A stretch of 64,000 nt of DNA, taken from contig NZ_LLXV01000029.1 in assembly GCF_001431665.1 (NCBI RefSeq), positions 19,393 through 83,392 of the forward strand, given 5' to 3'. The position numbers and the translations under genes were made by a program. The DNA is from Stenotrophomonas beteli (lineage in GTDB: Bacteria > Pseudomonadota > Gammaproteobacteria > Xanthomonadales > Xanthomonadaceae). Under the pieces are notes generated by a model. It ran no database searches and was not told the DNA's origin. It worked only from the letters and a program-made list of their open reading frames with translations. Of this stretch, positions 28,425-37,502 are shown piece by piece (position 1 is the first letter of the stretch; every line of letters begins with the position of its first letter).

Positions 28425-29141
28425 ATGAATTTGATGGTCATCGGCGCCAGCAGGGGTCTCGGTCGGGCGTTCGTGGAAGGACTGTGCAGTCCCGGCGATA
28501 CCGTCATCGGTGTCTCCCGCAGCCGCCCGCGCGACCTGCACTGCCCGGACGGAATCACGCTGCAATGGATCGAGGCCGATCTGGCCCAGCCCACCACTGC
28601 CGCCGGCCAGATTGCCGCGCAGGCGCCGGCCGATCTGGACGTGCTGATCCACAACCTGGGAATCTGGGAAGAGAAGGCCTTCAGCGACGACTATGCCTTC
28701 CTCGATGAAAGCGATGCGGCACTCACGCAACTGGTCGACGTCAACATCACCGCCACGCTGTTGCTGTTGCAGCGCCTGTTGCCGCGCGTTCTGAACGCGC
28801 CGCGACCGCAGTTGGTGCTGACCGGCTCGACCTCGGCACTGCCGCGCAGTGGCCGTCCGGAAGTCGCGTTCGGCGCCTCGAAATTCGCGCTCAATGGCAT
28901 CGCAGACGCATTGCGCGAAGGCTTCCGTGATCGCCGCCTGGCGGTGACCAGCCTGCAGCTGGGCTATCTCAATACCGACGATGCGCTGTCGGTGCCGGTG
29001 GCCGACGCGGCGGCACGTGGCGAAGGTGGACTGGTACCGGTGCACGATGTGGTGGCCATGGTGCGTGCGCTGCTGCACCTGTCGCCATCCGGCTTCGTGC
29101 GCGAGCTGGTGCTGCCGGCCATCGCCGACCCGCGCTACTGA
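28425..29141 (+). CDS. SDR-family protein lacking the catalytic Tyr
   Basis: This 238-residue protein starts with the nucleotide motif GASRGLG at residues 7-13 and has HNLG (NNAG equivalent) and catalytic-type Ser in LTGSTS. The expected YxxxK motif reads FGASK: the codon TTC encodes Phe where Tyr should be. The fold is thus SDR but the standard proton-transfer residue is missing, so it may bind cofactor without reduction activity or use another residue. ATG at 28425 follows AAGGAAG; the frame upstream (from 28359) lacks coding character. It is divergent from the aph gene with a 194-base shared promoter region. Confidence 0.85.
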   Translation: MNLMVIGASRGLGRAFVEGLCSPGDTVIGVSRSRPRDLHCPDGITLQWIEADLAQPTTAAGQIAAQAPADLDVLIHNLGIWEEKAFSDDYAFLDESDAALTQLVDVNITATLLLLQRLLPRVLNAPRPQLVLTGSTSALPRSGRPEVAFGASKFALNGIADALREGFRDRRLAVTSLQLGYLNTDDALSVPVADAAARGEGGLVPVHDVVAMVRALLHLSPSGFVRELVLPAIADPRY

Positions 29142-29236
29142 CCACGGCCGCCAGCGCCGCGCGGCCTCGGTGGCCGCACGCGCGGCCGTGGTTTACCCTG
29201 CTCTCACTGGCCGTCGGTCACAGGCGGGAACCGGCT

Positions 29237-31183
29237 ATGAATTCGCTTTCACGGGTTGCGGCCCAGGTCCTGGACAGCGCCCTGCCCAGCCTGCCGCTGT
29301 ACCTGCTGCAGGCCACCGCAGTGATCGGCATGATCGGCGTGCTGTTGATCGCCACCCGCCGTGCCGGCCATGCCATCGAAGCCCGCCGGCTGTACGTGGG
29401 CGTGGCACTGGGCCTGATCTACCTGTTCAACTCCTGGTTCGTGGCCCGCTATACCCAAGGGGTGGTCAAGCTCCACCTCGGCTTCGACATCCTGCTGATC
29501 AGTGGTCTGCTCGGCGGCTGGCGAGGCGGCCTGGCCTGCCTCGCCGGCAGCCTGATGGCACGCTACCAGTTCTCGGGTACGCAGTTCTTCCTGCCCGCCA
29601 GCCTCGAATCCACCCTGCACATGCTGGCCGGCATCTGGCTGCGCCGTCGCCTGCACCCGCGCATGCTCGGCGAACTCTCGCTGCGCATCCTCCTGCAAGC
29701 GTGGGGTGTGCGGATCGTGGCCACCGCCCTTGGCCTGGCGCTGGGCGTGGCGATGATCGGCGCCGGCCACCTGCCGGTGGAAGAACTGGCGATCCAGCGC
29801 CTGCTGGCGTTGCCACTGTCGCTGTTGATGCTCGGTGCGGTGTTCGCGCTGGTCTACAACGATGCGCAGATCGATGCGCAGCGTCAGCGCGAGCAGGCCT
29901 GGCTGCGTGTCGATCCGATCAGTGGGTTGCCGAACATGCGTGCACTGGGCGAGCGCCTGCAGCAGGTCTGGCGCGACAACGACGGCGTCGGCAAGGCCTG
30001 CCTGATCGTGGCGGAGATGGGGAATCTGCGCGACCTGCGCCTGCGCTATGGGCCTTTGCAGGACAATGGGCTGTGGCGACGCGACAACAGCGACGACGTG
30101 CGTCGGTTGCTGCCGCCGCTGCCAGCGGAGCGGCTGGAGATCTACCAGTTTGGCGACGCCGCGCTGGCGATCCTGATCCACGACCTGTCGCTGCCCGAGC
30201 TGCGCGTGCAGCCGCAGATTGCCGAACTGGCCTCCAACCTGGCTGACCGCGTCGCGCAGGACTGGCCGGGCTTCCGGCCCCTGTTCCGTTGCGCGGTGGT
30301 GGAACTGAAGCCCCCCGGGGATGCCGACGATGGCCACCTGCCGTTCCGCGCGATCACCCTGGCACTGAGCACGATCGAATCAGGCGTAGTGTTCTTCGAT
30401 GATCCGATCCAGCGCGACAGCGAGATCGACGACCTGATCGAGAGTGCGCTCGAATACTGGCTGCAGCACGGCAACGCCCCGCTGTGCTACCAGCCCAAGC
30501 ACCGCCTGCGCGATCGGCAGCTGGTGGGTGCCGAGGCCCTGCTGCGCATGCGCGATGGTGAAGGGCGTGCCATCGCACCGATGCGGGTGATCGCGCTGGT
30601 GCGCCGGCACGGCCGGCTGGCGGACCTGGAATGGGCCACGCTGCGCTCGGCGGTGCGCTTCCTGCAGCGCAGCCGGCAGGACGTCGCTGCGCTGACCATC
30701 GCCGTCAACGTCTCGGCCGAATCCCTGCGCCTGCCCGACTTCGGGCTGCGCCTGCAGGAACTGCTGCAGCTGCACGCCGTGGCCGGTGCGATGCTGCGGC
30801 TGGAGATCGTCGAGTGGACGGAGATCGTCGAGCGCGACGTCGTCGACGCCAACATCGCCCAGTTGCTTGCCGCCGGCGTGACGCTGTCGCTGGATGATTT
30901 CGGTGCCGGCTACTCGACGCTGATCCTGCTTTCGCAGCTGGCCATCGCCGAGGTCAAGATCGAGCAGTCGCTGATCGCCTCGCTGGCCGACGCTAAGTCG
31001 CAGTCGATTGTCCGCTTCATCGTCGAGGTCGCACACCGCTGCGGCGCAATCGTGGTGGCCGAGGGCACCGAAACGCTGGCGCAGGAACAGCAGCTGCGTG
31101 CGCTGGGGGTGGATGTCGGACAGGGCTACCTGTACTCGGCGGCGTTGCCGGCCGATGAGTTCCGCCGCTTCGCGGCCAACTAG
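29237..31183 (+). CDS. Membrane-bound EAL-domain protein (c-di-GMP phosphodiesterase)
   Basis: This 648-residue protein has an N-terminal block of about six helices with GLLGGWRGGLACLAG, similar to 5TM LytS-like sensor domains. A degenerate GGDEF-like domain follows (DPISGLPNMRAL start; the active loop reads FGDAA). The C-terminal EAL domain retains GAEALLRM, NVSAESL, DDFGAGYSTL and KIEQSLI, VAEGTET and GQGYLYS. The EAL core residues for c-di-GMP hydrolysis appear present, with Glu replacing the usual Asp in KIDxS and Thr replacing Val in EGVET. The diguanylate cyclase part should be inactive. Its stop overlaps the convergent TetR gene's stop at CTAG (31180-31183). Confidence 0.88.
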   Translation: MNSLSRVAAQVLDSALPSLPLYLLQATAVIGMIGVLLIATRRAGHAIEARRLYVGVALGLIYLFNSWFVARYTQGVVKLHLGFDILLISGLLGGWRGGLACLAGSLMARYQFSGTQFFLPASLESTLHMLAGIWLRRRLHPRMLGELSLRILLQAWGVRIVATALGLALGVAMIGAGHLPVEELAIQRLLALPLSLLMLGAVFALVYNDAQIDAQRQREQAWLRVDPISGLPNMRALGERLQQVWRDNDGVGKACLIVAEMGNLRDLRLRYGPLQDNGLWRRDNSDDVRRLLPPLPAERLEIYQFGDAALAILIHDLSLPELRVQPQIAELASNLADRVAQDWPGFRPLFRCAVVELKPPGDADDGHLPFRAITLALSTIESGVVFFDDPIQRDSEIDDLIESALEYWLQHGNAPLCYQPKHRLRDRQLVGAEALLRMRDGEGRAIAPMRVIALVRRHGRLADLEWATLRSAVRFLQRSRQDVAALTIAVNVSAESLRLPDFGLRLQELLQLHAVAGAMLRLEIVEWTEIVERDVVDANIAQLLAAGVTLSLDDFGAGYSTLILLSQLAIAEVKIEQSLIASLADAKSQSIVRFIVEVAHRCGAIVVAEGTETLAQEQQLRALGVDVGQGYLYSAALPADEFRRFAAN

Positions 31184-31791
31184 ACGGCGTAGAAGCCCAG
31201 GAACATCGCCACTGCCGACTCGGCCACGCGCGTGCGCTCGGCCGCACTCAACGGCGCCTGCCCCATCGTCACCTGCGGCCAGAACGCAAAACTCTTCACC
31301 AGCCCGTGCAGCTGGTGGCCGGCAAATTCCGGGTCGACCGCGCGCAGCCGACCATCGGCAATCGCAGCGCGGATCCAGGCACTCTCGCCGCTCTCCTTCT
31401 CGCTCATGCGGCAGACGATGGCCTGCGCGCGTTCGGGGGAATGGATGATCTCGGCCATCGCCACCCGCGCCAGGTCGATGAAGTTGGCGTCGCTGAGCAG
31501 TTCCAGCTTCTGGCCCAGCAGTTGCAGCAACTGCGCGTCCAATGGCTGATCGGCACGGTACGGCAGCGAGTCGCTGGCCACGCTGCGCTCCCACAGCTCC
31601 TCCAGGATCATCGAGAACAGCGCTTCCTTGCTCGGGAAGTGGTTGTAGACGGTGCGCTTCGATACTCCCGCCACTTCGGCGACGCGGTCCATGCTGGTGG
31701 CCTCGTAGCCCGCCGCGCGGAACTCCTCGACGGCAGCGCGCACGATGGCCTCGCGTTTGCGGTCGGTCAGGCGTTGCGGGGCACGGGGCAT
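31180..31791 (-). CDS. TetR-family regulator (of the divergent metallo-hydrolase)
   Basis: This 203-residue protein has a canonical TetR HTH (REAIVRAAVEEFRAAGY; TSMDRVAEVAGVSKRTVYNHF). The C-terminal part (AGHQLHGLVKSFAFWPQ) resembles the AefR-like TetR_C domain group. It is divergent from the metallo-hydrolase gene; the 105-base gap contains two 16-base dyads of the form TACAC-N6-GTGTA, which are the probable operators. Confidence 0.88.
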   Translation of the reverse strand: MPRAPQRLTDRKREAIVRAAVEEFRAAGYEATSMDRVAEVAGVSKRTVYNHFPSKEALFSMILEELWERSVASDSLPYRADQPLDAQLLQLLGQKLELLSDANFIDLARVAMAEIIHSPERAQAIVCRMSEKESGESAWIRAAIADGRLRAVDPEFAGHQLHGLVKSFAFWPQVTMGQAPLSAAERTRVAESAVAMFLGFYAV

Positions 31792-31828
31792 GGCGGAGAA
31801 CCAGGAAGCTGAACGGATATGCGCATTT

Positions 31829-31879
31829 TACACCCGCCAGTGTACTTTTGAAAAACAGGAAACTACACTGTGCAGTGTA
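31829..31879. promoter_or_regulatory. Two TACAC-N6-GTGTA operators
   Basis: Dyads occupy 31829-31844 and 31864-31879 with centres 35 bases apart. The second is a perfect palindrome apart from its two central bases (TACACTG/CAGTGTA). They lie between a TetR gene and the divergent hydrolase gene and overlap the places expected for both promoters, so they probably mediate repression of both. Confidence 0.7.
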
Positions 31880-31896
31880 CACAGCGGACGTCCCCC

Positions 31897-32973
31897 ATGA
31901 AGCGCCTGCTCCTTGTCCCCCTGCTTGGAATCCTTGCCGTGACCGCCTACACCTTCTGCAAGTCCTGGTCCCTCCCCGACTTCCCCGCATCGCCGCAGTA
32001 CCGCGACGGCAAGTTCCGCAACGCGCTGCCGCGCCCGGCAATGGGCCTGCGCGACGGTGCGGAGATCTGGTGGACGTTCCTGTTCAACAAGCCCAAGGGC
32101 ACGGTGCCGGCGCACCCCATTCCGGTGCTGCCACTGGACCGCGCCCGCCTGGACGCCGCGCCCGACCGCAGCCTGTTCCGCATCGGCCACTCCACGATCC
32201 TGCTGAAGCTGCGTGGACAGTACTGGCTCACTGACCCGGTGTTCTCCGAGCGCGCCTCTCCGGTGCAGTGGATGGGCCCTGCGCGCTTCCATGCTCCGCC
32301 GATCAGCATCGATGAACTGCCGCCGATCGCCGGCGTCATCCTTTCGCACAACCACTATGACCATCTCGACCACGCCGCTGTGATGCGGCTGGATCGCAAG
32401 ACCGCGCGCTTCATCGCCCCGCTCGGCGTGGGTGACCAGCTGATCGCCTGGGGCATCGATGCGGGCAAGGTGGAACAGCTGGACTGGTGGCAGTCGACCG
32501 AGGCCAACGGCCTGCGCCTGACCGCGACGCCGGGCCAGCACTTTTCCGGCCGCGGGCTGGGTGACAGCGACCGCAGCCTGTGGGCATCGTGGGTGATCCA
32601 GGACGGTGACTTCCGCATCTTCTTCAGTGGCGACACCGGCTACTTCGACGGCTTCAAGGCCATCGGCGAGAAATACGGCCCGTTCGACCTGACCATGATC
32701 GAGACCGGCGCCTACGATCCGCGCTGGGCGTTCGTGCACATGCAGCCGGAACAGACCCTGCAGGCGCACCTGGACCTGCGTGGCAAATGGCTGCTGCCCA
32801 TCCACAACGGCACCTTCGATCTGGCCCTGCACGCATGGCAGCAGCCGTTCGAGCGCATCACCGCATTGGCGGCCGCGAACAACGTGCCGGTGGCCACGCC
32901 GATGATGGGCGAAGCACTGGACATGCAGGCGCCGCAGGCGGGTACGCGCTGGTGGGAGACGGTGGAGCTGTAA
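31897..32973 (+). CDS. RomA-like metallo-beta-lactamase-fold hydrolase
   Basis: This 358-residue protein begins with a signal-anchor (MKRLLLVPLLGILAVTAYTF). The metal-binding motif is SHNHYDHLD (HxHxDH), with further ligands in GQHFSGR, FSGDTGY and LPIHNGTFD. The order and the GHSTILL segment match the UlaG/NAPE-PLD-like group that includes the RomA protein linked with drug-resistance regulators in enterobacteria; a phospholipase-D-like or other hydrolase activity is expected. A GTG 27 bases upstream is in frame but lies in an operator, so ATG at 31897 is chosen. Controlled by the divergent TetR regulator. Confidence 0.85.
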   Translation: MKRLLLVPLLGILAVTAYTFCKSWSLPDFPASPQYRDGKFRNALPRPAMGLRDGAEIWWTFLFNKPKGTVPAHPIPVLPLDRARLDAAPDRSLFRIGHSTILLKLRGQYWLTDPVFSERASPVQWMGPARFHAPPISIDELPPIAGVILSHNHYDHLDHAAVMRLDRKTARFIAPLGVGDQLIAWGIDAGKVEQLDWWQSTEANGLRLTATPGQHFSGRGLGDSDRSLWASWVIQDGDFRIFFSGDTGYFDGFKAIGEKYGPFDLTMIETGAYDPRWAFVHMQPEQTLQAHLDLRGKWLLPIHNGTFDLALHAWQQPFERITALAAANNVPVATPMMGEALDMQAPQAGTRWWETVEL

Positions 32974-33291
32974 TGGGGGATGCCGTTTGACCTGCCGGAA
33001 GCCGTGTAGAGCCGAGCGATGCTCGGCTGCTCCTGGGAAGTGCGCCGTGGAAGTCAAACCAGCTCAGCTTTGGAGGCACCGCAATTGGAGACGCCGGCAG
33101 CATTGCTGACTCGGTGGTCGTTGCCGATCAGCAGAGGGGCAAGCCGGCAGCCGTCCAGAGCCACATCCGTCAGCCCTACGGTGATGGCAGCGCCAGCCTC
33201 CAGCGCCGCTGCAGTGCGTCATGTAACCGATTACATCCCTTGCTAGCGTAGTGCTCGCCCGATTCCGGTCGAACCTGTGAGGCTGCCTGTA
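32974..33291 (+). promoter_or_regulatory. Intergenic region with SMAG (33006-33029) and LacI-type operator (33221-33236)
   Basis: The SMAG unit is GTAG followed by AGCCGAGC/GCTCGGCT. ATGTAACCGATTACAT at 33221-33236 is a palindrome except at its centre and matches the TGTAACCG-TTACA style of LacI-family operators, about 56 bases before the glycosidase start. No LacI gene is in the window. Between these two elements (33040-33200) no gene, fragment or repeat was recognised. Confidence 0.6.
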
Positions 33292-36200
33292 ATGACGTTG
33301 CGCGCCGAACGCTCCAAGGTCCCCACCCCGCTTTTCCCGTTGCGCCCTGCCGCCGCCCTGCTGCTCGTCGCCCTGGGGTCCTCCGCACAGGCACAGACCC
33401 TACCCCCGCGCAGTCAATGGCAGGCCAGCAGTTCCTCGCAGCAGGTGCCGGCGATGGCAATCAGCCACCTGATCGACGGCGACCCGAAGACCGTCACCGG
33501 CGGTGCATTCAGTCCGGGCCACTGGTTCCAGATCGACCTGGGCGCGCCCACCCTGCTGGCCGGTGCGCGCCTCACCTGGGATGTCTCCAACCCGGAAGGC
33601 TATTCACTGCAGACCTCGCTGGACGGCACGCAGTGGCAGACCGCGTACACGATGGCCGATTCGCTGGGCGACGTGGAAACGCTGTACTTCGCACCGCGGC
33701 AGGCACGCTACCTGCGGCTGGCCAGTCCGCAGCGCACCTCCGATTGGGGCGTGTCGATCTTCGAGATGGAGCCACTGGACAGCACACTCAGCGCACGCAT
33801 CAGCGGTATCACTGCAACGCAGGCAGCGGCGCTCTGGCAAGGCGGCGGCATCGTCGCGATGCCGGACGGGGCAAATGGATCCCATACGCTCGAGGTCACG
33901 CTGCCGCAGGCCCAATCAACGGCTGGCCTGGTCGTCGACTGGGCCGATGGCGCGCGCGGCGCCGCGCGACTGCAGGTGCAGGATGCACAGGGCCGGTGGC
34001 AGGACCTCGCGCACGATGCACAAGCAGCCAATCATCGGCAAAGCTGGCTGGCCGCCACTGCAGCACAACCATTGCGTGCATTCCGCCTGAGCGTGGACGG
34101 CGCTGCACCGCAGATCGCGCGCCTGCGCCTGCTCGGCCCGAAAGCCGCGATGACGCCGATGAAGCGCTACCAGATCGCCGCCAGCGGCGCGCAGCGCGCG
34201 TTGTTTCCGGCCTCGTTGCAGATGCAGCAGACCTACTGGACCGCCGTCGGCGTGCATGCCGGACGGCAGAAATCGATTTTCGACGAGTACGGCAACCTGG
34301 AGGCGTTCAAGGGGGCACCGCTGGTACAGCCGATCTGGCGCAATGCCGACGGCCGCAGTGCGGGTGCTGCCGGGCAATCCGTGCAGCATGCCCTGCGCGA
34401 CGGTTGGAAGCCGATGCCCTCCGCCACCTGGTCACCGCAACCCGGCCTGGAGCTGCGCAGTGAAGTGTTCGCCATCGAGCGCGATGGCCAGCCGGTGACC
34501 TTCCTCCGCCATCGCCTGCACAACACCGGCAAGACCCGGATAGACGGCACGCTCAGCCTGGTCGTGCGCCCGATGCAGATGAACCCGCCATGGCAGAACG
34601 GCGGGCTGTCGCCGATCCGCGATGTGGCCATCGACAGGCAATCCGTGCGCATCAATGGGCGCACGCTGCTGCAGTCGCTCACGCCAGTGGCTGCGTCCGG
34701 CGCGGCGCCGTTCGGCAGGGACGGCGCAACGGAAATCACCGCGAACATCGCTTCCGGCCAACTGCCCTCCGCGCAACAGGCACGTGATGACCTGGGTCTT
34801 GCCTCGGCTGCGTTGAACTACCGCGTCTCGTTGGCGCCGGGAACCAGCGATGCCATCGTGGTCGCGTTCCCGTTGGGCACCGCCGCCGCGGATGCCAATG
34901 GCGTGCTGCCCGAGGCGCCGGCGTTGGATCTGGCCACGCTTCCCCGCGATGCCAATGCGGCGTTCGATTCACTGGCCACGCAGGCCTCCGCCGACTGGCA
35001 GGCACGGCTGGGCCAGGTCGGCCTGCGCCTGCCCGATCCATCACTGGTGGACATGCTGCGCGCGCAGGCCGCCTACATGCTGATCAACCAGACCGGCCCG
35101 GCGATGCAGCCCGGCCCGCGCAACTACAACCGCTCCTTCATCCGCGACGGCATGGCCACCTCGGCCGTGCTGCTGCGCATGGGCGAGGCCAAGGTCGCGC
35201 GCGACTACCTGGCCTGGTACAGCGAACACGGCGTACATGCCAACGGCCTGGTCTCGCCGATCCTCAATGACGATGGCAGCGTCAACACCGGCTTCGGTTC
35301 GGACATCGAGTACGACAGCCAGGGCCAGTACGTGGCGCTGGTCGCCGACGTTGCACGCCTGGATGGCGGACCCGAGTCAGTGCGTGACTACCTGCCGAAG
35401 GTGAAGGCCGCGCTGCACTTCCTGCAGGAACTGCGCGAGCGCACGCTGGTGCCCGGCTACAAGGCTGACCAGCCTTCGCCGGAACGGTTCGCGGGCATTC
35501 TTGCGCCGTCGATCAGCCATGAGGGCTACCCCTCGCCCACCCACAGCTATTGGGATGACTATTGGGGCCTGAAGGGTTGGCACGACGGTGCCTGGCTGGC
35601 CGAATCGCTGGGCGACCACCAGACCGCAGCCTGGGCGCGCGAACAATACACGCTGCTCTACGACGCACTGCATGCCTCCATCCGGGCGACGATGGCGTGG
35701 AAGGGCATCGACTTCATTCCCTCCTCGGCCGACCTGGGCGATGGCGATCCCACCGGCGTTTCGATCGCACTGGACCCGACCGGCGCACAGAGCGTGTTGC
35801 CCGCCGAGGCGCTGCGGACCACGTTCGCACGCTACCTGGAGGACGTGCGCAAGCGCAGCCAGCCCGGTGCGCTGTATGCCTACACGCCGTACGAGATCCG
35901 CAACGTGCTGAGCTATGTGCACCTGGGCCAGCCAGACGCGGCTGACGAGCTGCTGCAGGGCCTGCTTCATGACAGGCGCCCGCTTGAATGGCAGGTGCTG
36001 GCCGAAGTCGTGCATTCACGGCTGCGCTTCCCGCGCTACCTCGGCGACATGCCGCATACCTGGATCGGCGCCGAATACGGCCGCACCCTGTTCGGCATGC
36101 TGATGCGCGAAGACGATGATGCGCTCTCGCTGCTGCCAGGCACGCCACCCTCGTGGGTGGCGGGGGATGGATTGGCGGTGGAACGCCTGCCGGCCGCGTA

Positions 36201-36411
36201 TGGCACGTTGCAGATGCAGGCGCGGCAGCGCGACCGGGTGCTGACGGTGGGGCTTGGCAAAGGGCTGCGCGGTGGAACGGCGGTGAAGGTCTGGTGGCCT
36301 GCCCGCACGGCACCGAAGACGGTGCGCGTGGACGGACGAGCGGTCAGCACCTTCGATGCGGAGGGCGTGCGCCTGGCGAAACCGTTCAGGACGCTGGAGG
36401 CGCGGTGGTAG
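33292..36411 (+). CDS. Secreted discoidin-domain six-hairpin glycosidase-like protein
   Basis: This 1039-residue protein has a signal peptide ending SSAQA-QT. An F5/8 type C (discoidin) carbohydrate-binding domain follows, about residues 45-165, with SHLIDGDPKTVTGG, WFQIDLGAP and ARYLRLASP. The C-terminal half (from about residue 600) is helical with NYNRSFIRDGMATSAVLLRMG, YWDDYWGLKGW and PHTWIGAEYGR, resembling the alpha/alpha six-hairpin glycosidase fold (GH15/GH63/GH94 type); acidic residues D/E in these motifs could be catalytic. ATG at 33292 has TGAGG ahead; GTG at 33277 is also in frame. Upstream is a LacI-type operator, consistent with sugar induction. The stop TAG lies in a SMAG GTAG. 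Confidence 0.75.
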   Translation: MTLRAERSKVPTPLFPLRPAAALLLVALGSSAQAQTLPPRSQWQASSSSQQVPAMAISHLIDGDPKTVTGGAFSPGHWFQIDLGAPTLLAGARLTWDVSNPEGYSLQTSLDGTQWQTAYTMADSLGDVETLYFAPRQARYLRLASPQRTSDWGVSIFEMEPLDSTLSARISGITATQAAALWQGGGIVAMPDGANGSHTLEVTLPQAQSTAGLVVDWADGARGAARLQVQDAQGRWQDLAHDAQAANHRQSWLAATAAQPLRAFRLSVDGAAPQIARLRLLGPKAAMTPMKRYQIAASGAQRALFPASLQMQQTYWTAVGVHAGRQKSIFDEYGNLEAFKGAPLVQPIWRNADGRSAGAAGQSVQHALRDGWKPMPSATWSPQPGLELRSEVFAIERDGQPVTFLRHRLHNTGKTRIDGTLSLVVRPMQMNPPWQNGGLSPIRDVAIDRQSVRINGRTLLQSLTPVAASGAAPFGRDGATEITANIASGQLPSAQQARDDLGLASAALNYRVSLAPGTSDAIVVAFPLGTAAADANGVLPEAPALDLATLPRDANAAFDSLATQASADWQARLGQVGLRLPDPSLVDMLRAQAAYMLINQTGPAMQPGPRNYNRSFIRDGMATSAVLLRMGEAKVARDYLAWYSEHGVHANGLVSPILNDDGSVNTGFGSDIEYDSQGQYVALVADVARLDGGPESVRDYLPKVKAALHFLQELRERTLVPGYKADQPSPERFAGILAPSISHEGYPSPTHSYWDDYWGLKGWHDGAWLAESLGDHQTAAWAREQYTLLYDALHASIRATMAWKGIDFIPSSADLGDGDPTGVSIALDPTGAQSVLPAEALRTTFARYLEDVRKRSQPGALYAYTPYEIRNVLSYVHLGQPDAADELLQGLLHDRRPLEWQVLAEVVHSRLRFPRYLGDMPHTWIGAEYGRTLFGMLMREDDDALSLLPGTPPSWVAGDGLAVERLPAAYGTLQMQARQRDRVLTVGLGKGLRGGTAVKVWWPARTAPKTVRVDGRAVSTFDAEGVRLAKPFRTLEARW

Positions 36412-36474
36412 AGTCGAGCCATGCTCGACTCATCGCGCACCGCGCGGACTGCAGCCGAGCATGGCTCGGCTTTA
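36408..36474. repeat. Pair of SMAG palindromes at a gene end
   Basis: The + unit (36408-36431) is GTAGAGTCGAGC/GCTCGACTC; its GTAG supplies the glycosidase stop codon. A - unit (about 36452-36474) has stem AGCCGAGC/GCTCGGCT and ends in TTAC, a GTAA variant. The pair separates two convergent transcription units. Confidence 0.85.
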
Positions 36475-36508
36475 CAAAAGCGGAGGTCGCGCCGGGCCAC
36501 GCCCGGTG

Positions 36509-37486
36509 TCATTGCAACGTCGGCAATCCCGGCGGGTTGGTCAGCGACTGCGGCACGGCTTCCTCGGCCACATTCCAGCGTTTCAGCGCCTGCGCGTAGG
36601 TGCCACTGGCGATCTGGGTGTTCAGCGCCTGCGTCACTGCGTCAGCCAGGCCGCTGCCCTTGCGCGTGGTCACCGAGATCGCCGCGGCGTTCGGCCAGCC
36701 ACCGGGGAACAGGCCTACGCGGCGCACCTTACCGTCGCGTGCGGAATAGGCGCCGGTGGCGTTGGGCTCGAACGAGACATCGGCGCGCCCGGTGATCACC
36801 GCCAGCCGCCCGACCACGGCGTCATCGAAGTACTGGTACTCCACCGGTTTCAAACCGGCCGCGATGTTCTGCTGGTCCCACTGGCGCAGGATCTGGTCCT
36901 GGTTGGTACTGGCACCGACCACCACTTTCAGCCCGGCCACATCGGCGGGCTTTTCGATCTTCTGGATCGGTCCGTCGCTGCGCGTATAGATGCCCAGCAG
37001 GTCGTAACGATAGCTGGAGAAATCGAACTTCTTCTTGCGTTCCTCGGTGACCGTCACGTTCGACAGCACCGCATCGTACTTGCCTGATTCCAGACCCAGC
37101 GGCCAGTCGACCCACGCCACTGGCACGATCACCAGCTTCAGGCCCAGCGCATCGGCGACCAGCCGCGCGATGTCCGGCTCGATGCCGACCACGTCCTTGC
37201 TGTCGGCGCCGTAGTCGGCCAGCGGCAGCTGTCCCGGATGGGTGGCGACGGTGAACGCGCCGGGCGTGACGAAACGGTAACCAGCGGGAATCAAGGCCTG
37301 CGCCTTGGGGTCGGGCGTGCCCTCCAGCGCAGCGGTGTTGGTACCGGCCAGGCTGGTCGCGGTCACAGCGGGAGCCTCCGGAGCCTGGCGCACGCGCGAA
37401 TAGACGATGCCGGCGATGCCGATGACCAGCACGCCCACGATCAACAGGGTGCTGCGCGAGGGGCGACGGGGTGCTGTAGGGCTCAT
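36509..37486 (-). CDS. ABC transporter substrate-binding protein, amino-acid type
   Basis: This 325-residue protein has an N-terminal signal-anchor (STLLIVGVLVIGIAGIVYS). A type 3 solute-binding domain follows with GIEPDIARLVADALGLKL, DAVLSNVTVTEERKKKFDFS and the second-lobe GLKVVVGAS. SBP_bac_3 proteins bind polar amino acids, cystine or opine-like compounds in the periplasm. It is the last gene of the putative S-modified cysteine salvage operon, 16 bases after the permease-ATPase fusion. No lipobox is seen, so it is probably tethered by its N-terminal helix. Ligand inferred, not shown. Confidence 0.88.
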   Translation of the reverse strand: MSPTAPRRPSRSTLLIVGVLVIGIAGIVYSRVRQAPEAPAVTATSLAGTNTAALEGTPDPKAQALIPAGYRFVTPGAFTVATHPGQLPLADYGADSKDVVGIEPDIARLVADALGLKLVIVPVAWVDWPLGLESGKYDAVLSNVTVTEERKKKFDFSSYRYDLLGIYTRSDGPIQKIEKPADVAGLKVVVGASTNQDQILRQWDQQNIAAGLKPVEYQYFDDAVVGRLAVITGRADVSFEPNATGAYSARDGKVRRVGLFPGGWPNAAAISVTTRKGSGLADAVTQALNTQIASGTYAQALKRWNVAEEAVPQSLTNPPGLPTLQ

Positions 37487-37502
37487 GGCATTCCTTCCGG
37501 GG

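Noticed and set aside
33040..33200. Possible remnant gene between SMAG and the LacI-type operator
   Set aside because: All six frames were short and without recognisable motif.
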